Assembly: GCA_963677165.2 (NCBI GenBank) | Contig: CAXXSX010000001.1 | Location: 62,001-126,000, forward strand | From: JAFGXT01 sp963677165 | GTDB taxonomy: Bacteria > Verrucomicrobiota > Lentisphaeria > Victivallales > SZUA-371 | Direction of reading: 5' to 3' | Length of the DNA stretch: 64,000 nt | Shown: piece after piece, positions 16,553 through 24,785 of the stretch | How the letters are laid out: every line of letters begins with the position of its first letter | How positions within the stretch are numbered: the first letter of the stretch is position 1 | The notes under the pieces: generated by a model | Seen by the model: only the letters and a program-made list of their open reading frames with translations | Database searches by the model: none | Told to the model about the DNA's origin: nothing | Program-made: the position numbers and the translations under genes

Positions 16553-17545
16553 TTATACTTTATTCTGGTAAATGTCGAGGATTATTTCTGTCGTGAGTCG
16601 GGCTCGGCGGCCAGATATTTCCGGTTCGCGGTCTTCACGGACAGCGGCAACAAAGTCACGGATTACGGCTTCATGTCCGGCGGTGTGTTTAACTCTGTGG
16701 CTGGACGCGGTACTATGAATTTCAACGTCTTCTGTGCTTTCCGGTTTTGGGATATCTTTGAAGTTCCATTCCGCGATCCGGTCGTTTTCCATGATCAGAC
16801 TACCTTTGTCGGTATGGATATGCATTACGGGAGGAAAGCCCGGCCAGGTACAGGTTGAGGCGGTGATGGAAGCTATCATTCCATCAGGGTACCGCAGCAA
16901 AGCCACGCCATGGTCTTCCACCTCTATGTCATGCTGAAACGTATCCAGCATACTTACACATTGCGAAGGCTTGCCAAAGAACCATGTCAGCAGGTCAACG
17001 TCATGAACGCCCTGCTGCATAAAGGGGCCACCGCCGTCAATAGCATAGCCGCCGCGATAGGGGGCCGAATCGTAATATGCCTGGTCACGATAACATTTTA
17101 TATCAAGCTCTACCGAAAAGACTCGTCCAAGTTTGCCGTTGTCGAGCAGGGTCTTTACCAGTCGGTTATCGGGATACATGCGTTTCTGAAAGGTTACGCC
17201 CAGTTTGACGTTGTTTTCGTCGCAGGTATTGATCATTTCGTCCATTGCTTCCAATGATATTTCAAGACATTTTTCGCTCAGAACATGCTTGCCGATACTG
17301 GCGGCTTCGACTGCATACTGTCGGTGCAGGCCGTTGGGGACAGCAAGAATGACTGCGTCGAATTCACTGGTAATCTCCCGGAAAGAAAGTGCTGTTTCAA
17401 AGGATTTATCAGCGTCCTTGGGGCGTTTGCCGCTACGGGAAACACAGCCGATGATCTCTACGTCAGGAATATGACTTACCGCCTGAAGATACGATGAGGC
17501 GATATTGCCGGTACCGGCAATGACAAATCTGAAAGTATCATTCAT
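16553..17545 (-). CDS. Gfo/Idh/MocA-family oxidoreductase
   Basis: NAD(P)-dependent dehydrogenase of sugars or related polyols. The Rossmann motif FVIAGTGNIASSYL opens the protein. It is followed by AVPNGLHRQYAVEAASIGKHVLSEK and the C-terminal domain with GGGPFMQQGVHDVDLLTWFFG, whose His-Asp pair is the usual catalytic site. The family motif EKP reads EKC here. The ATG at 17545 is chosen because AAGGGG lies nine bases upstream; an ATG three codons earlier would overlap its own ribosome site. It is last in a minus-strand gene run after mtnA, 76 bases apart. The substrate is not identifiable. Confidence 0.88.
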   Translation of the reverse strand: MNDTFRFVIAGTGNIASSYLQAVSHIPDVEIIGCVSRSGKRPKDADKSFETALSFREITSEFDAVILAVPNGLHRQYAVEAASIGKHVLSEKCLEISLEAMDEMINTCDENNVKLGVTFQKRMYPDNRLVKTLLDNGKLGRVFSVELDIKCYRDQAYYDSAPYRGGYAIDGGGPFMQQGVHDVDLLTWFFGKPSQCVSMLDTFQHDIEVEDHGVALLRYPDGMIASITASTCTWPGFPPVMHIHTDKGSLIMENDRIAEWNFKDIPKPESTEDVEIHSTASSHRVKHTAGHEAVIRDFVAAVREDREPEISGRRARLTTEIILDIYQNKV

Positions 17546-17621
17546 ATAAACCATTCCCCTTTCTTAACATGTACTAAAAGTAATCCATCCCCGCTATTTT
17601 TTCAAATATAGCAATGACTGA

Positions 17622-18710
17622 TTAACTGGTCAGCTCTTTTATTCCGTCGGTGAACGGCGGAGTCAGGATGCCTTTTTCAGTAATGATTCCAGTGATGAGT
17701 TCATTGGGAACGACATCAAAAGCCGGATTATATACCTGTACATCGGCGGGAGCAGTCAGCTTGCCGCAGCCGCGACGTATTTCATCGGGATCGCGTTGTT
17801 CGATTGGAATCAGTCCGCCGTGTTCAAGCGTGACATCCACTGTAGAGTAGGGGGCTGCTACGTAGAACGGGATCTTATGGTACTTGGCCAGGATCGCAAC
17901 GCCGTAGGTGCCGATCTTGTTAGCGGCGTCACCATTGGCGGCTATGCGGTCGGCTCCGACGATAACCAGGTTTATTTTTCCTTCTTTCATCACTTGTGCC
18001 GCCATGTTGTCACAAATCGTAACGACATTTACACCGGCTTGTTTCAGTTCCCATGCTGTGAGACGTGATCCCTGAAGCAATGGGCGGGTTTCATCTGAAT
18101 AGACCGTAAATTTCATCCCCTGTTCGTGGGCGGTGTACATTGGCGATAGAGCGGTACCGTAATCGCCGGTGGCCAACGCTCCGGCATTGCAGTGGGTAAG
18201 TACTCCAATACCTTCTTTAAAAAGAGTTACACCGTGTTTGCCAATAGACTGGCACATGGCGATGTCTTCTTCCAGAATATCCAGCGCTTCCTCAACTAAA
18301 ATCATTCGCATGGAGTTGGCATCTGTACCGTTTGTTTCCTGAACTTTTTTTACGCAGCGATTCAGGGCCCAGAAAAGATTTACCGCAGTAGGCCGCGATT
18401 CCGCCAGGCGTTTCGCTGTTTTTTCGATCAAATTGAATAGAGATTCTTTGTCATTTATGCTGGAATTCGCAAAGGCGACAGCCGCCAGGCCAAGAGCGGC
18501 GGAACAGCCGATCGCCGGTGCTCCTCTTACGACCAGGCGTTTAATGCAGTCAAATATTTCTTCCGTATCGGAAGTTTCAATGTATTTCAATTCTCCTGGT
18601 AGCAAGGTTTGGTCGATCAGGCGTAAACAGCCGTGGTAATCGGTTATGTCGGGGTTAAATGCTCTTATAACATTTCCCGTTGACAATTTCCAACTGACAG
18701 GATCAAGCAT
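17622..18710 (-). CDS. mtnA: S-methyl-5-thioribose-1-phosphate isomerase
   Basis: 362 residues. It converts methylthioribose-1-phosphate to the ribulose form in methionine salvage. Typical segments are LVVRGAPAIGCSAALGLA, LTHCNAGALATGDYGTALS with the catalytic Cys, and IVGADRIAANGDAANKIGTY with the catalytic Asp. AAPYSTVDVTLEHGGLIPIEQRDPDEI follows. The related eIF2B-like aldose isomerases cannot be fully excluded, but the match to MtnA is close along the whole length. It overlaps the upstream gene by 8 bases, so the two are co-translated. No other salvage gene is in the window. Confidence 0.93.
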   Translation of the reverse strand: MLDPVSWKLSTGNVIRAFNPDITDYHGCLRLIDQTLLPGELKYIETSDTEEIFDCIKRLVVRGAPAIGCSAALGLAAVAFANSSINDKESLFNLIEKTAKRLAESRPTAVNLFWALNRCVKKVQETNGTDANSMRMILVEEALDILEEDIAMCQSIGKHGVTLFKEGIGVLTHCNAGALATGDYGTALSPMYTAHEQGMKFTVYSDETRPLLQGSRLTAWELKQAGVNVVTICDNMAAQVMKEGKINLVIVGADRIAANGDAANKIGTYGVAILAKYHKIPFYVAAPYSTVDVTLEHGGLIPIEQRDPDEIRRGCGKLTAPADVQVYNPAFDVVPNELITGIITEKGILTPPFTDGIKELTS

Positions 18711-19647
18711 CTTCAGGTCTCCCGGTTATATCAAACAATGATTTATGTTTTTTGGGTTCATAATCTTTAGGATTTTCGAACGGTGTGGTTGGAGCTTGAT
18801 CGTAGTCAACGCCTTTTTCGGCCTGCGTACCACCAACTAATGAAACCGAACCGGTTTCATAATTGCGTACAAGGGTCGGGGTTGTATCGCTTTTCCGATA
18901 TACACCTTCATGCTCCAGTTTGCCGTTATGGTCAAAGATATAGTAAGCGAATACACGCGGAGTTGTTGCCACCAGAACATGCAGTCGACTCAGGCGATCA
19001 ATTTGGCATTCCGGTTTGTATCTGCTCATTTCGCGGCCTATCCGGCGTACTGCATAAATATTGTCATCATCTTCTACGATCAGGTAATAATAATTTTGGG
19101 TTCCGTCATACATGGATGTTATGCTGTATTTTCGCTTTTCAATACGGCCATTGCCTTTGTTATTGACATCAGGTACACCCACAAGATGGTCCCAGATCAT
19201 GATTCCCTTGGAAATTGTGAAACTAATGCGGGAAGACTGGTAACTGTCTTTTAATTGAGGATGAGATATATAGGCTCTGAGGGTATAGCGCCCGACCTTA
19301 TAAAGGGAATAGTAGTCTGAAAGTCTGATTACGACATCTTGTTTTTTTCCCGGTTGAATCAGGATTCCTTCGATTTTCGGTTGTTTGTCTTTTGCGCTTG
19401 AAACCAATTCTCCTAAAGGGCCAAGTATTTGGAATTGAACTTTACCCGCCAGTTTTTTGTTTTTTCCGAAGACAAGCGGGTGTCCACTGAAATTTCGAAG
19501 TGTTATTTTGGCCATAATCGGTTCATAGAGCATGAAGTTATTATGGTTGAGAATCGCTTTTACTGCCACCTGAGCATTGACTGTCAGTCCGACCAGAAGA
19601 ATTAATCCAACAGTCAGCCATTGTGCTGTTCCATTACGCCTTATCAT
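18703..19647 (-). CDS. Secreted protein of unknown function
   Basis: 314 residues, not recognised. A signal peptide (TAQWLTVGLILLVGLTVNAQ) opens the protein. A region of about 120 residues looks like an immunoglobulin-like beta sandwich (ITLRNFSGHPLVFGKN, IQPGKKQDVVIRLSDYYSLYKVGRYTLRAYI). The second half has alternating polar/hydrophobic strands (NYYYLIVEDDDNIYAVRRIG, VFAYYIFDHNGKLEHEGVYRK) and a charged tail. It is probably periplasmic or exported. It lies between a glycosyltransferase gene (18-base gap) and mtnA (8-base overlap) in a minus-strand operon. Confidence 0.8.
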   Translation of the reverse strand: MIRRNGTAQWLTVGLILLVGLTVNAQVAVKAILNHNNFMLYEPIMAKITLRNFSGHPLVFGKNKKLAGKVQFQILGPLGELVSSAKDKQPKIEGILIQPGKKQDVVIRLSDYYSLYKVGRYTLRAYISHPQLKDSYQSSRISFTISKGIMIWDHLVGVPDVNNKGNGRIEKRKYSITSMYDGTQNYYYLIVEDDDNIYAVRRIGREMSRYKPECQIDRLSRLHVLVATTPRVFAYYIFDHNGKLEHEGVYRKSDTTPTLVRNYETGSVSLVGGTQAEKGVDYDQAPTTPFENPKDYEPKKHKSLFDITGRPEDA

Positions 19648-19665
19648 TTTTCAGCTCCTTGTTTA

Positions 19666-20706
19666 TTAGATTTTATTTGAAATTTCAGTTGCAGCCTTTA
19701 CCGGGTCAATCTTTCCATGACATAGAGGAGGATTTCCTTTCGGGCAGACTCTTTTTAGACAGTTCAGGCACGACAAGTTTGGCTTTAGTATCAAATGATT
19801 GTTCCCATAGGGGCCGGTTCGTTCCGGATTAGTTGGACCGAATAGACCGAAAACCGGGACGCCTACCGCTGCCGCAATATGCATAGGCCCGCTGTCATTA
19901 GCTATAATCCCACGTGATTTTCTCAAGACTTCCGCCAGTTCTGTAATACTGGTTTTTCCGGCAAGGTTAAACACATGACCGGTATTTTCGAATGCCGAGG
20001 TTATGGTATTGGCCGAATTAATTGATGATGGGGCTCCGAGTACAACTGCTTTAAGTTCGGGACGTTGTCTGAAAAGCTCCTTTAACGTATCAATGAAAAA
20101 TTGTTCTGGCCAGCATTTACTTTCCCAGCGGGCATCATGTAATACTCCAATAAATGGAGTGTTCGACTGTATGCCGTATTCTTCAAGCATTGCAGTTGCC
20201 TGCTTTTCAGCTTTGTTTGAGATTGCCAATGGTTTGTGTTGGGCTGGAACATTATCCTTTCCCGTTGCAAAAGCCGCCAACGCCAAATAACGGTCCACCG
20301 CGTGAATACAGTCTGTTGGAATTTGTGCCTTTTCCTTATAAAAGATCGCTGCTGTTTTTTCCCTCGGAGCGGCAAATCCTACATAACGGTTGGTTTGGGC
20401 CATGCTTCCGAAGAATGCGCTGCGGAACAAGCCTTGAAAATCCACTGCCAGATCATATTTTTTCTGTTTTAAATCTTTCCGTAATTTGAGAAACGCTGGG
20501 AGAAATGAACTAAATTTACCCAGTTCACGTCTGGGAAATATGATTTTTCGACTAAGGTTTGGACAAAAATCAAGCGCTTCTGAAAAGCTTGGATTAACCA
20601 GCCAGTCAATCTCCGCGTCAGGATATTTTTCCAGCAATAAATCGACAGCCGGGAAGGTATGAAAAATATCTCCCAGACTGCTGGGCTTAATTATCAGGAT
20701 ACGCAT
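19666..20706 (-). CDS. Glycosyltransferase family 9 (heptosyltransferase-like)
   Basis: About 346 residues. ADP-heptose:LPS heptosyltransferase-like enzyme of inner-core lipopolysaccharide assembly. The N-terminal MRILIIKPSSLGDIFHTFPAV motif and the VDFQGLFRSAFFG segment are typical. So are ANDSGPMHIAAAVGVPVFGLFGPTNPERTGPYG and the late CLNCLKRVCPKGNPPLC cysteine cluster. The frame is open a further 77 codons upstream, but that part overlaps the phosphoesterase gene and lacks family similarity. The ATG at 20706 has AGGA seven bases before it. Confidence 0.92.
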   Translation of the reverse strand: MRILIIKPSSLGDIFHTFPAVDLLLEKYPDAEIDWLVNPSFSEALDFCPNLSRKIIFPRRELGKFSSFLPAFLKLRKDLKQKKYDLAVDFQGLFRSAFFGSMAQTNRYVGFAAPREKTAAIFYKEKAQIPTDCIHAVDRYLALAAFATGKDNVPAQHKPLAISNKAEKQATAMLEEYGIQSNTPFIGVLHDARWESKCWPEQFFIDTLKELFRQRPELKAVVLGAPSSINSANTITSAFENTGHVFNLAGKTSITELAEVLRKSRGIIANDSGPMHIAAAVGVPVFGLFGPTNPERTGPYGNNHLILKPNLSCLNCLKRVCPKGNPPLCHGKIDPVKAATEISNKI

Positions 20707-20755
20707 CGTTTCCTGGTTTGATCGGGTATTGCTGCTCATTTGGTTCGGTAGTATA

Positions 20756-21568
20756 TCAACTGCCGGTTTCAAGACGCAGCGCCAGTCTTTCCGGAAGATC
20801 TGCGGCTCTGATTTTTTCCTGCTGCGCTTTGATGTTATATGGTATACGGTGCCGGGTAACCTTTTGCAGATCACGGTCATATATGGCAAAGGATGCTCGA
20901 GGATCATTATTGCGTGGCTGACCCACACTGCCGACATTGATGAGGTATTTGAACCCCGGTTTTATCTCGATAGAGATGGAGTCCATAACTGTCGGATCCC
21001 TTGGGACTGCTCCTTCATTCCGTTTATATGCCCAGTCACAGATTTCCTGGATTGGTTTTTCGGAAGCGTGTGTTATCGGCTTTTTGCAGAAAGCAATCGG
21101 TACATGCGAGTGACCGCAAAAACATAATTGAGTAAACTGATAAGCAAAGTTGTCAGCTGCGTGATGAACATCAAAGATGTATCCCCAGGATTCGGGGGAA
21201 TCCAGTGTAGCATGGACAATCGTAATGTTACTGTTCCTGATTGTCTGGCGCATCGGCAATTCACGCAGCCATGCTCTGCCGCTGTCGTCTAACTTATTCT
21301 TAGTCCATAAAACCGCTTTGCGGGCGTGAGGATTAAACCCTTCCATGGCTTCATCATCATTCGTTGCATATTCGTCATGGTTGCCTTTGACGCAACCAAC
21401 CAAATCCAGAGCCCGGATTGTGTCCAGACAGCGTTGGGGCTCTGCATTATAGCCAACTATATCGCCAAGACAGATATAACTGTCGACTTCCATTTCCTTA
21501 CAACGCGCCAGTACCACTTCCAATGCGTCGTAATTTGCGTGTATGTCACTCAGTATAGCATACTTCAT
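20756..21568 (-). CDS. Metallophosphoesterase (calcineurin-like, YfcE/Icc type)
   Basis: 270 residues. All metal-binding blocks of the family are present in order: ILSDIHAN near the start, CLGDIVGYN, CVKGNHDEYA, ITIVHATL and CFCGHSHVPIAF. It should hydrolyse a phosphomonoester or phosphodiester with two metal ions; the substrate cannot be named. It lies between apt and the glycosyltransferase gene, all on the minus strand with gaps of about 50 bases. Confidence 0.92.
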   Translation of the reverse strand: MKYAILSDIHANYDALEVVLARCKEMEVDSYICLGDIVGYNAEPQRCLDTIRALDLVGCVKGNHDEYATNDDEAMEGFNPHARKAVLWTKNKLDDSGRAWLRELPMRQTIRNSNITIVHATLDSPESWGYIFDVHHAADNFAYQFTQLCFCGHSHVPIAFCKKPITHASEKPIQEICDWAYKRNEGAVPRDPTVMDSISIEIKPGFKYLINVGSVGQPRNNDPRASFAIYDRDLQKVTRHRIPYNIKAQQEKIRAADLPERLALRLETGS

Positions 21569-21624
21569 CTCGAATCCAGTATCTGAAAGTACTAACTATC
21601 AGCCCTTATGTTAGTTTTTTAATA

Positions 21625-22143
21625 TTATACGGTTATAAGTGAATTTACAGATATCCCTTCCAGCATTTTTCTTCCGTTAAGAAAAGATAACTCCAAAAGG
21701 AAACTAATGCCAGTAATTTCAGCATTTATTTTTTTCAACAATTGTATAGCCGCCGACGCAGTTCCGCCAGTTGCCAGAACGTCATCAACAATAAAAACTT
21801 TTTCACCAGGTTTAACTGCGTCGGAATGGATTTCCACCGTAGCTTCGCCATATTCGAGTGAATACGATTCTTCAACTGTTTTATAAGGCAGTTTCCCTTT
21901 TTTGCGAACAGGTATAAAGCCGCATCCCAAATGTAAAGCCAGCGCCGCGCCAAGAATAAATCCACGAGCTTCAATTCCAACGATATAATCAGGCTTTTCT
22001 TTTAATCCGGAAGCTATAATATTAACTGTTTCCGCAAATAACTCACTGTCTTTCAATAATGGAGTAATATCTTTATATATGATTCCCGGTTTGGGAAAAT
22101 CCGGTACGTCCCGGATTGCCTCCATGATTTTTTCTATACTCAT
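21625..22143 (-). CDS. apt: Adenine phosphoribosyltransferase
   Basis: 172 residues. It salvages adenine to AMP using PRPP. Features include IRDVPDFPKPGIIYKDITPLL, IVGIEARGFILGAALA, RKKGKLPY and the PRPP-binding loop VFIVDDVLATGGTA. It is the first protein gene after rnpB on the minus strand. Confidence 0.96.
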   Translation of the reverse strand: MSIEKIMEAIRDVPDFPKPGIIYKDITPLLKDSELFAETVNIIASGLKEKPDYIVGIEARGFILGAALALHLGCGFIPVRKKGKLPYKTVEESYSLEYGEATVEIHSDAVKPGEKVFIVDDVLATGGTASAAIQLLKKINAEITGISFLLELSFLNGRKMLEGISVNSLITV

Positions 22144-22204
22144 GCTATTCCTGGTCTTGTTAAATCTGAATTAATATACGTTATAAATATCAGTACGTCA
22201 ATGA

Positions 22205-22561
22205 CAACAGCAGAATAAGCCGGATTCTGTTGTCCGATAAACGGACCGGCAATCATCTATCTTAGCGGCCAGAACCCGGAACTTATAACGTTGCGGACCA
22301 CAACTCGCTCCCTATTTGGCCTTGCTGCAGGAGGGGTTTACAATGCGATGCGGATTTCTCCTGCACCCGGTGGGCTCTTACCCCGCCATTTCAACCTTAC
22401 CTTGCCATAAGGCACGGCGGTATATTTTCTGTTGCACTTTCCTTTCCGCGGCATATCGTCCGCGGCATCCTCCCACTACAGGAGGACTCCCTGTCCTGTG
22501 CAGTCCGGACTTTCCTCACCGCCGCTCAAGGCTGCAGTGCGATCACCTACTACTGCTGTCT
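22205..22561 (-). ncRNA. rnpB: RNase P RNA, bacterial type A
   Basis: Catalytic RNA that removes 5' leaders from pre-tRNA. On the minus strand the conserved GAGGAAAGTCCGGACT (CRI), CAGGACAGGG, AAAGTGCAACAGA, GGGGTAAGAGCCCACC and CAAGGCCAAATAGGGAG segments occur in the canonical order. The 3' TAAGATAGATGATTGCC and CAGAATCCGGCTTAT follow. Helix P1 is formed by ACAGCAG (22553-22559) and CTGCTGT (22207-22213, minus-strand reading). End points are set from P1 and are accurate to a few bases. A good promoter sits immediately upstream. Confidence 0.97.
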
Positions 22562-22565
22562 AGGT

Positions 22566-22594
22566 AATATAGAACCGTTTTAAACATTAATCAA
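22566..22594 (-). promoter_or_regulatory. Sigma-70-type promoter of rnpB
   Basis: On the minus strand TTGATT (22589-22594), a 17-base spacer and TATATT (22566-22571) place the start of transcription at about 22559, which is the predicted 5' end of the RNase P RNA. Confidence 0.75.
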
Positions 22595-22748
22595 TGTGTA
22601 GAGGCAATTTCAAAAGTATTTCCGTTCTTCATGTGAAAACTTTTGTCCGGACTAGCAATTTTTGTTTGCTTTTACATTTACATTTGTGCACATTATCTAA
22701 TTTATTGTCTTTTTGTTGTTTTTTTATTGTTTTTATTTTTAATTAATG

Positions 22749-22777
22749 TTGACTTTTACTGGTGGGTGCTTTATAAT
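22749..22777 (+). promoter_or_regulatory. Sigma-70-type promoter of the GntR/LacI regulator gene
   Basis: TTGACT (22749-22754), a 17-base spacer and a perfect TATAAT (22772-22777). The expected transcript start is about 56 bases before the regulator's start codon. Confidence 0.75.
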
Positions 22778-22839
22778 GATTGATATCACGGGAAGCCTGT
22801 TTTGTATTCAGGTATAAAATAAGATGAGTCAAATTCGAA

Positions 22840-23997
22840 TTGAGTAAACAGATGGCTGGAAAACTGGGAAAAGTACAGAAAGAAATGTTGTCCGCGTTGA
22901 CGAAAGAGATTGCGTCCGGACATTTTAATATTGGCGATTCTCTGGGAAATCCGCGTTCACTGGCTCAACGTTATAATGTATCGCGTACTACCGCTTACAA
23001 TGTGATACGTTGGCTGGAAGAGCAAGAGCTGGTTGAGGTACAGCCGCAGGCCGGAATCGTTTTAAAGAAGAAATCGCCGGAGATGTTTGACCACGGTCAT
23101 GAAAAGTCTCATCTGATGTTTATCCGGATCAGCAATGATTCTCTGAGTGTTGAGACATATGAGGGGCTAGTAAATGCCCCGCTGGCGAATTCGTTTAAAA
23201 TTACCATGACTGATGCCAGCAGTGGAGTACAGGCATATAAAGATATTCTTGATCATGTTCCGGCCAATGTTAAGATCATTGTGCTTTTTCCGCTGGATGA
23301 ACCGGAAATTATTGACGGTATTAATCGACTTATAGCGCGAGGTGTTCAAATTATTCAGATTGATCGGATTAACGAGGCTGTTTCGAGTCCTGGGATTACT
23401 TTTGATAATTTTTCCGGCGGGTTGCAGGCGACTTTGCACCTTATTCGGGAACATGATCTGCCGGTATATTATTTAGGTGATGCCTGTAAACCAGAGTCAA
23501 TGCGGAAACGCTATCAGGGATGGGCAACCGCCATGCGTGAATCCGGTTATCTTGAACTTGAAAAATACCGTATATCGGGATTTGACGATGATATTCCCTG
23601 TGAGCTGGGACCTGTTCACGATCTTTATCGGACCGAGTTAGAACGTTTTCTGACGGAACGGAAAAGGAAAAAAACCGCGATATTTGCCAGTAACGACTAT
23701 ATTGCCCTGGCAGGGCATCAGATAGCCGCTAAGTTGGATATTACAGTAGGAAAGGATTTGTTTCTGGTGGGATTTGACGATCTTGAATTGTGTCGTCGCC
23801 AGAAGCCGAGATTAAGTAGTGTCCGGGCATCTCATCGAGAGCTTGGGGAAGAGGTCATTGAAATGGCAGTCGGGCTCAATTCGGACAATGGGATTTGGAA
23901 CAAAGTTTTGCCAGTTGAGCTGAAGATACGCGAATCCTCGCGACCGGTCGCTAAAACAGCAGCTAGACAATCCGGCACCGCAGTACTTGTCGGTTAA
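22840..23997 (+). CDS. GntR/LacI hybrid transcriptional regulator
   Basis: 385 residues. A GntR winged helix-turn-helix (about 10-80; LGNPRSLAQRYNVSRTTAYNVIRWLEEQELVEVQPQAG) is fused to a LacI-type periplasmic-binding effector domain (VKIIVLFPLD, ITFDNFSGGLQATLHLI, IFASNDYIALAGHQIAAKL, LVGFDDLELCR). This AraR-like layout senses a sugar. The proposed start is TTG; an ATG four codons later is possible, and neither has a strong ribosome site. A seven-codon frame (ATG at 22824) in another frame overlaps the start. The gene is followed by a prepilin and a GH5 enzyme gene, its likely targets. Confidence 0.88.
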   Translation: MSKQMAGKLGKVQKEMLSALTKEIASGHFNIGDSLGNPRSLAQRYNVSRTTAYNVIRWLEEQELVEVQPQAGIVLKKKSPEMFDHGHEKSHLMFIRISNDSLSVETYEGLVNAPLANSFKITMTDASSGVQAYKDILDHVPANVKIIVLFPLDEPEIIDGINRLIARGVQIIQIDRINEAVSSPGITFDNFSGGLQATLHLIREHDLPVYYLGDACKPESMRKRYQGWATAMRESGYLELEKYRISGFDDDIPCELGPVHDLYRTELERFLTERKRKKTAIFASNDYIALAGHQIAAKLDITVGKDLFLVGFDDLELCRRQKPRLSSVRASHRELGEEVIEMAVGLNSDNGIWNKVLPVELKIRESSRPVAKTAARQSGTAVLVG

Positions 23998-24045
23998 AAT
24001 ACAGTCATTAATATTAATTTTATCAAAAACGGAGAAAGGAATACA

Positions 24046-24735
24046 ATGAAAAAAAACTTCACGCTTATAGAGCTTTTGGTTGTTATCGCTATTATAGCCA
24101 TTCTGGCTTCTATGCTGCTTCCGGCTCTTGGAAGGGCAAGGGATCAGGCAAAGTCCACTCAATGTATTAATGTGTTAAAACAGATGGGAACGGGGATTGC
24201 TTTTTATGTGAATGATTATGACGGAGTATATATCCCCGCATCCTATTCTTCAAGCTCTTGGGATCAAGGTAGTTGGCCTCTTAAGCTTGTACAATACCTT
24301 GAGCCGGGAAACGCTGGCAACTGGTCAAAAGTTATGAAATGCCCATGCGGCATTATACGTGCTGGTTTGCCGTCAACTCCAATTTATTCTGGGGGAAGCA
24401 CCTGGGGGATTTACGGTATGAACTGTTATATTGGAGGAGCTTTTCAAGGAGGAGTTGGCATGTGGGCAGATCTGACGGCCTATAAAGTCACCCGAGTAAA
24501 AAATTCCCTATCCATTGTTTTTATGGATAATAAAATGCAGGTTGCGCTGGATTGGTATAATGAAAACCAGAAAGGTATCTCAAAAATTGCGCATTTTGCC
24601 CAGTCATCAGACCCTTCCGTCTTGTCGAGTTCGGCCAGAACCAATTGCTGTTATATTGATGGTCATGCAGACAGTCGCTTCAGTAAAAGGCTTATTGAGG
24701 CAAATTCTGCCGATTGGCGGCCTCTTTATCATTGA
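24046..24735 (+). CDS. Prepilin-type protein (H-X9-DG family, His missing)
   Basis: 229 residues. The prepilin signal NFTLIELLVVIAIIAILASMLLPALGRARDQAK starts four residues in. The C-terminal motif region is SARTNCCYIDGHAD: the DG is kept, but Ser stands where the family His would be. The gene lies between a GntR/LacI regulator and a secreted GH5 enzyme, 50 bases from the latter, suggesting they work together. GGAGAAAGG precedes the ATG. Confidence 0.88.
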   Translation: MKKNFTLIELLVVIAIIAILASMLLPALGRARDQAKSTQCINVLKQMGTGIAFYVNDYDGVYIPASYSSSSWDQGSWPLKLVQYLEPGNAGNWSKVMKCPCGIIRAGLPSTPIYSGGSTWGIYGMNCYIGGAFQGGVGMWADLTAYKVTRVKNSLSIVFMDNKMQVALDWYNENQKGISKIAHFAQSSDPSVLSSSARTNCCYIDGHADSRFSKRLIEANSADWRPLYH

Positions 24736-24785
24736 CAACTGGGCCTGAAAGAATAAAACCTTTATATTAATATGGAAATTTAATC

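Noticed and set aside
20707..20937. 77-codon N-terminal extension of the glycosyltransferase frame
   Set aside because: It lies inside the phosphoesterase gene, shows no family similarity, and the ATG at 20706 has a proper ribosome site and begins the conserved MRILIIKPSSLGD motif.
22316..22567. 83-codon plus-strand frame opposite rnpB
   Set aside because: The region is RNase P RNA on the minus strand; the frame is chance.
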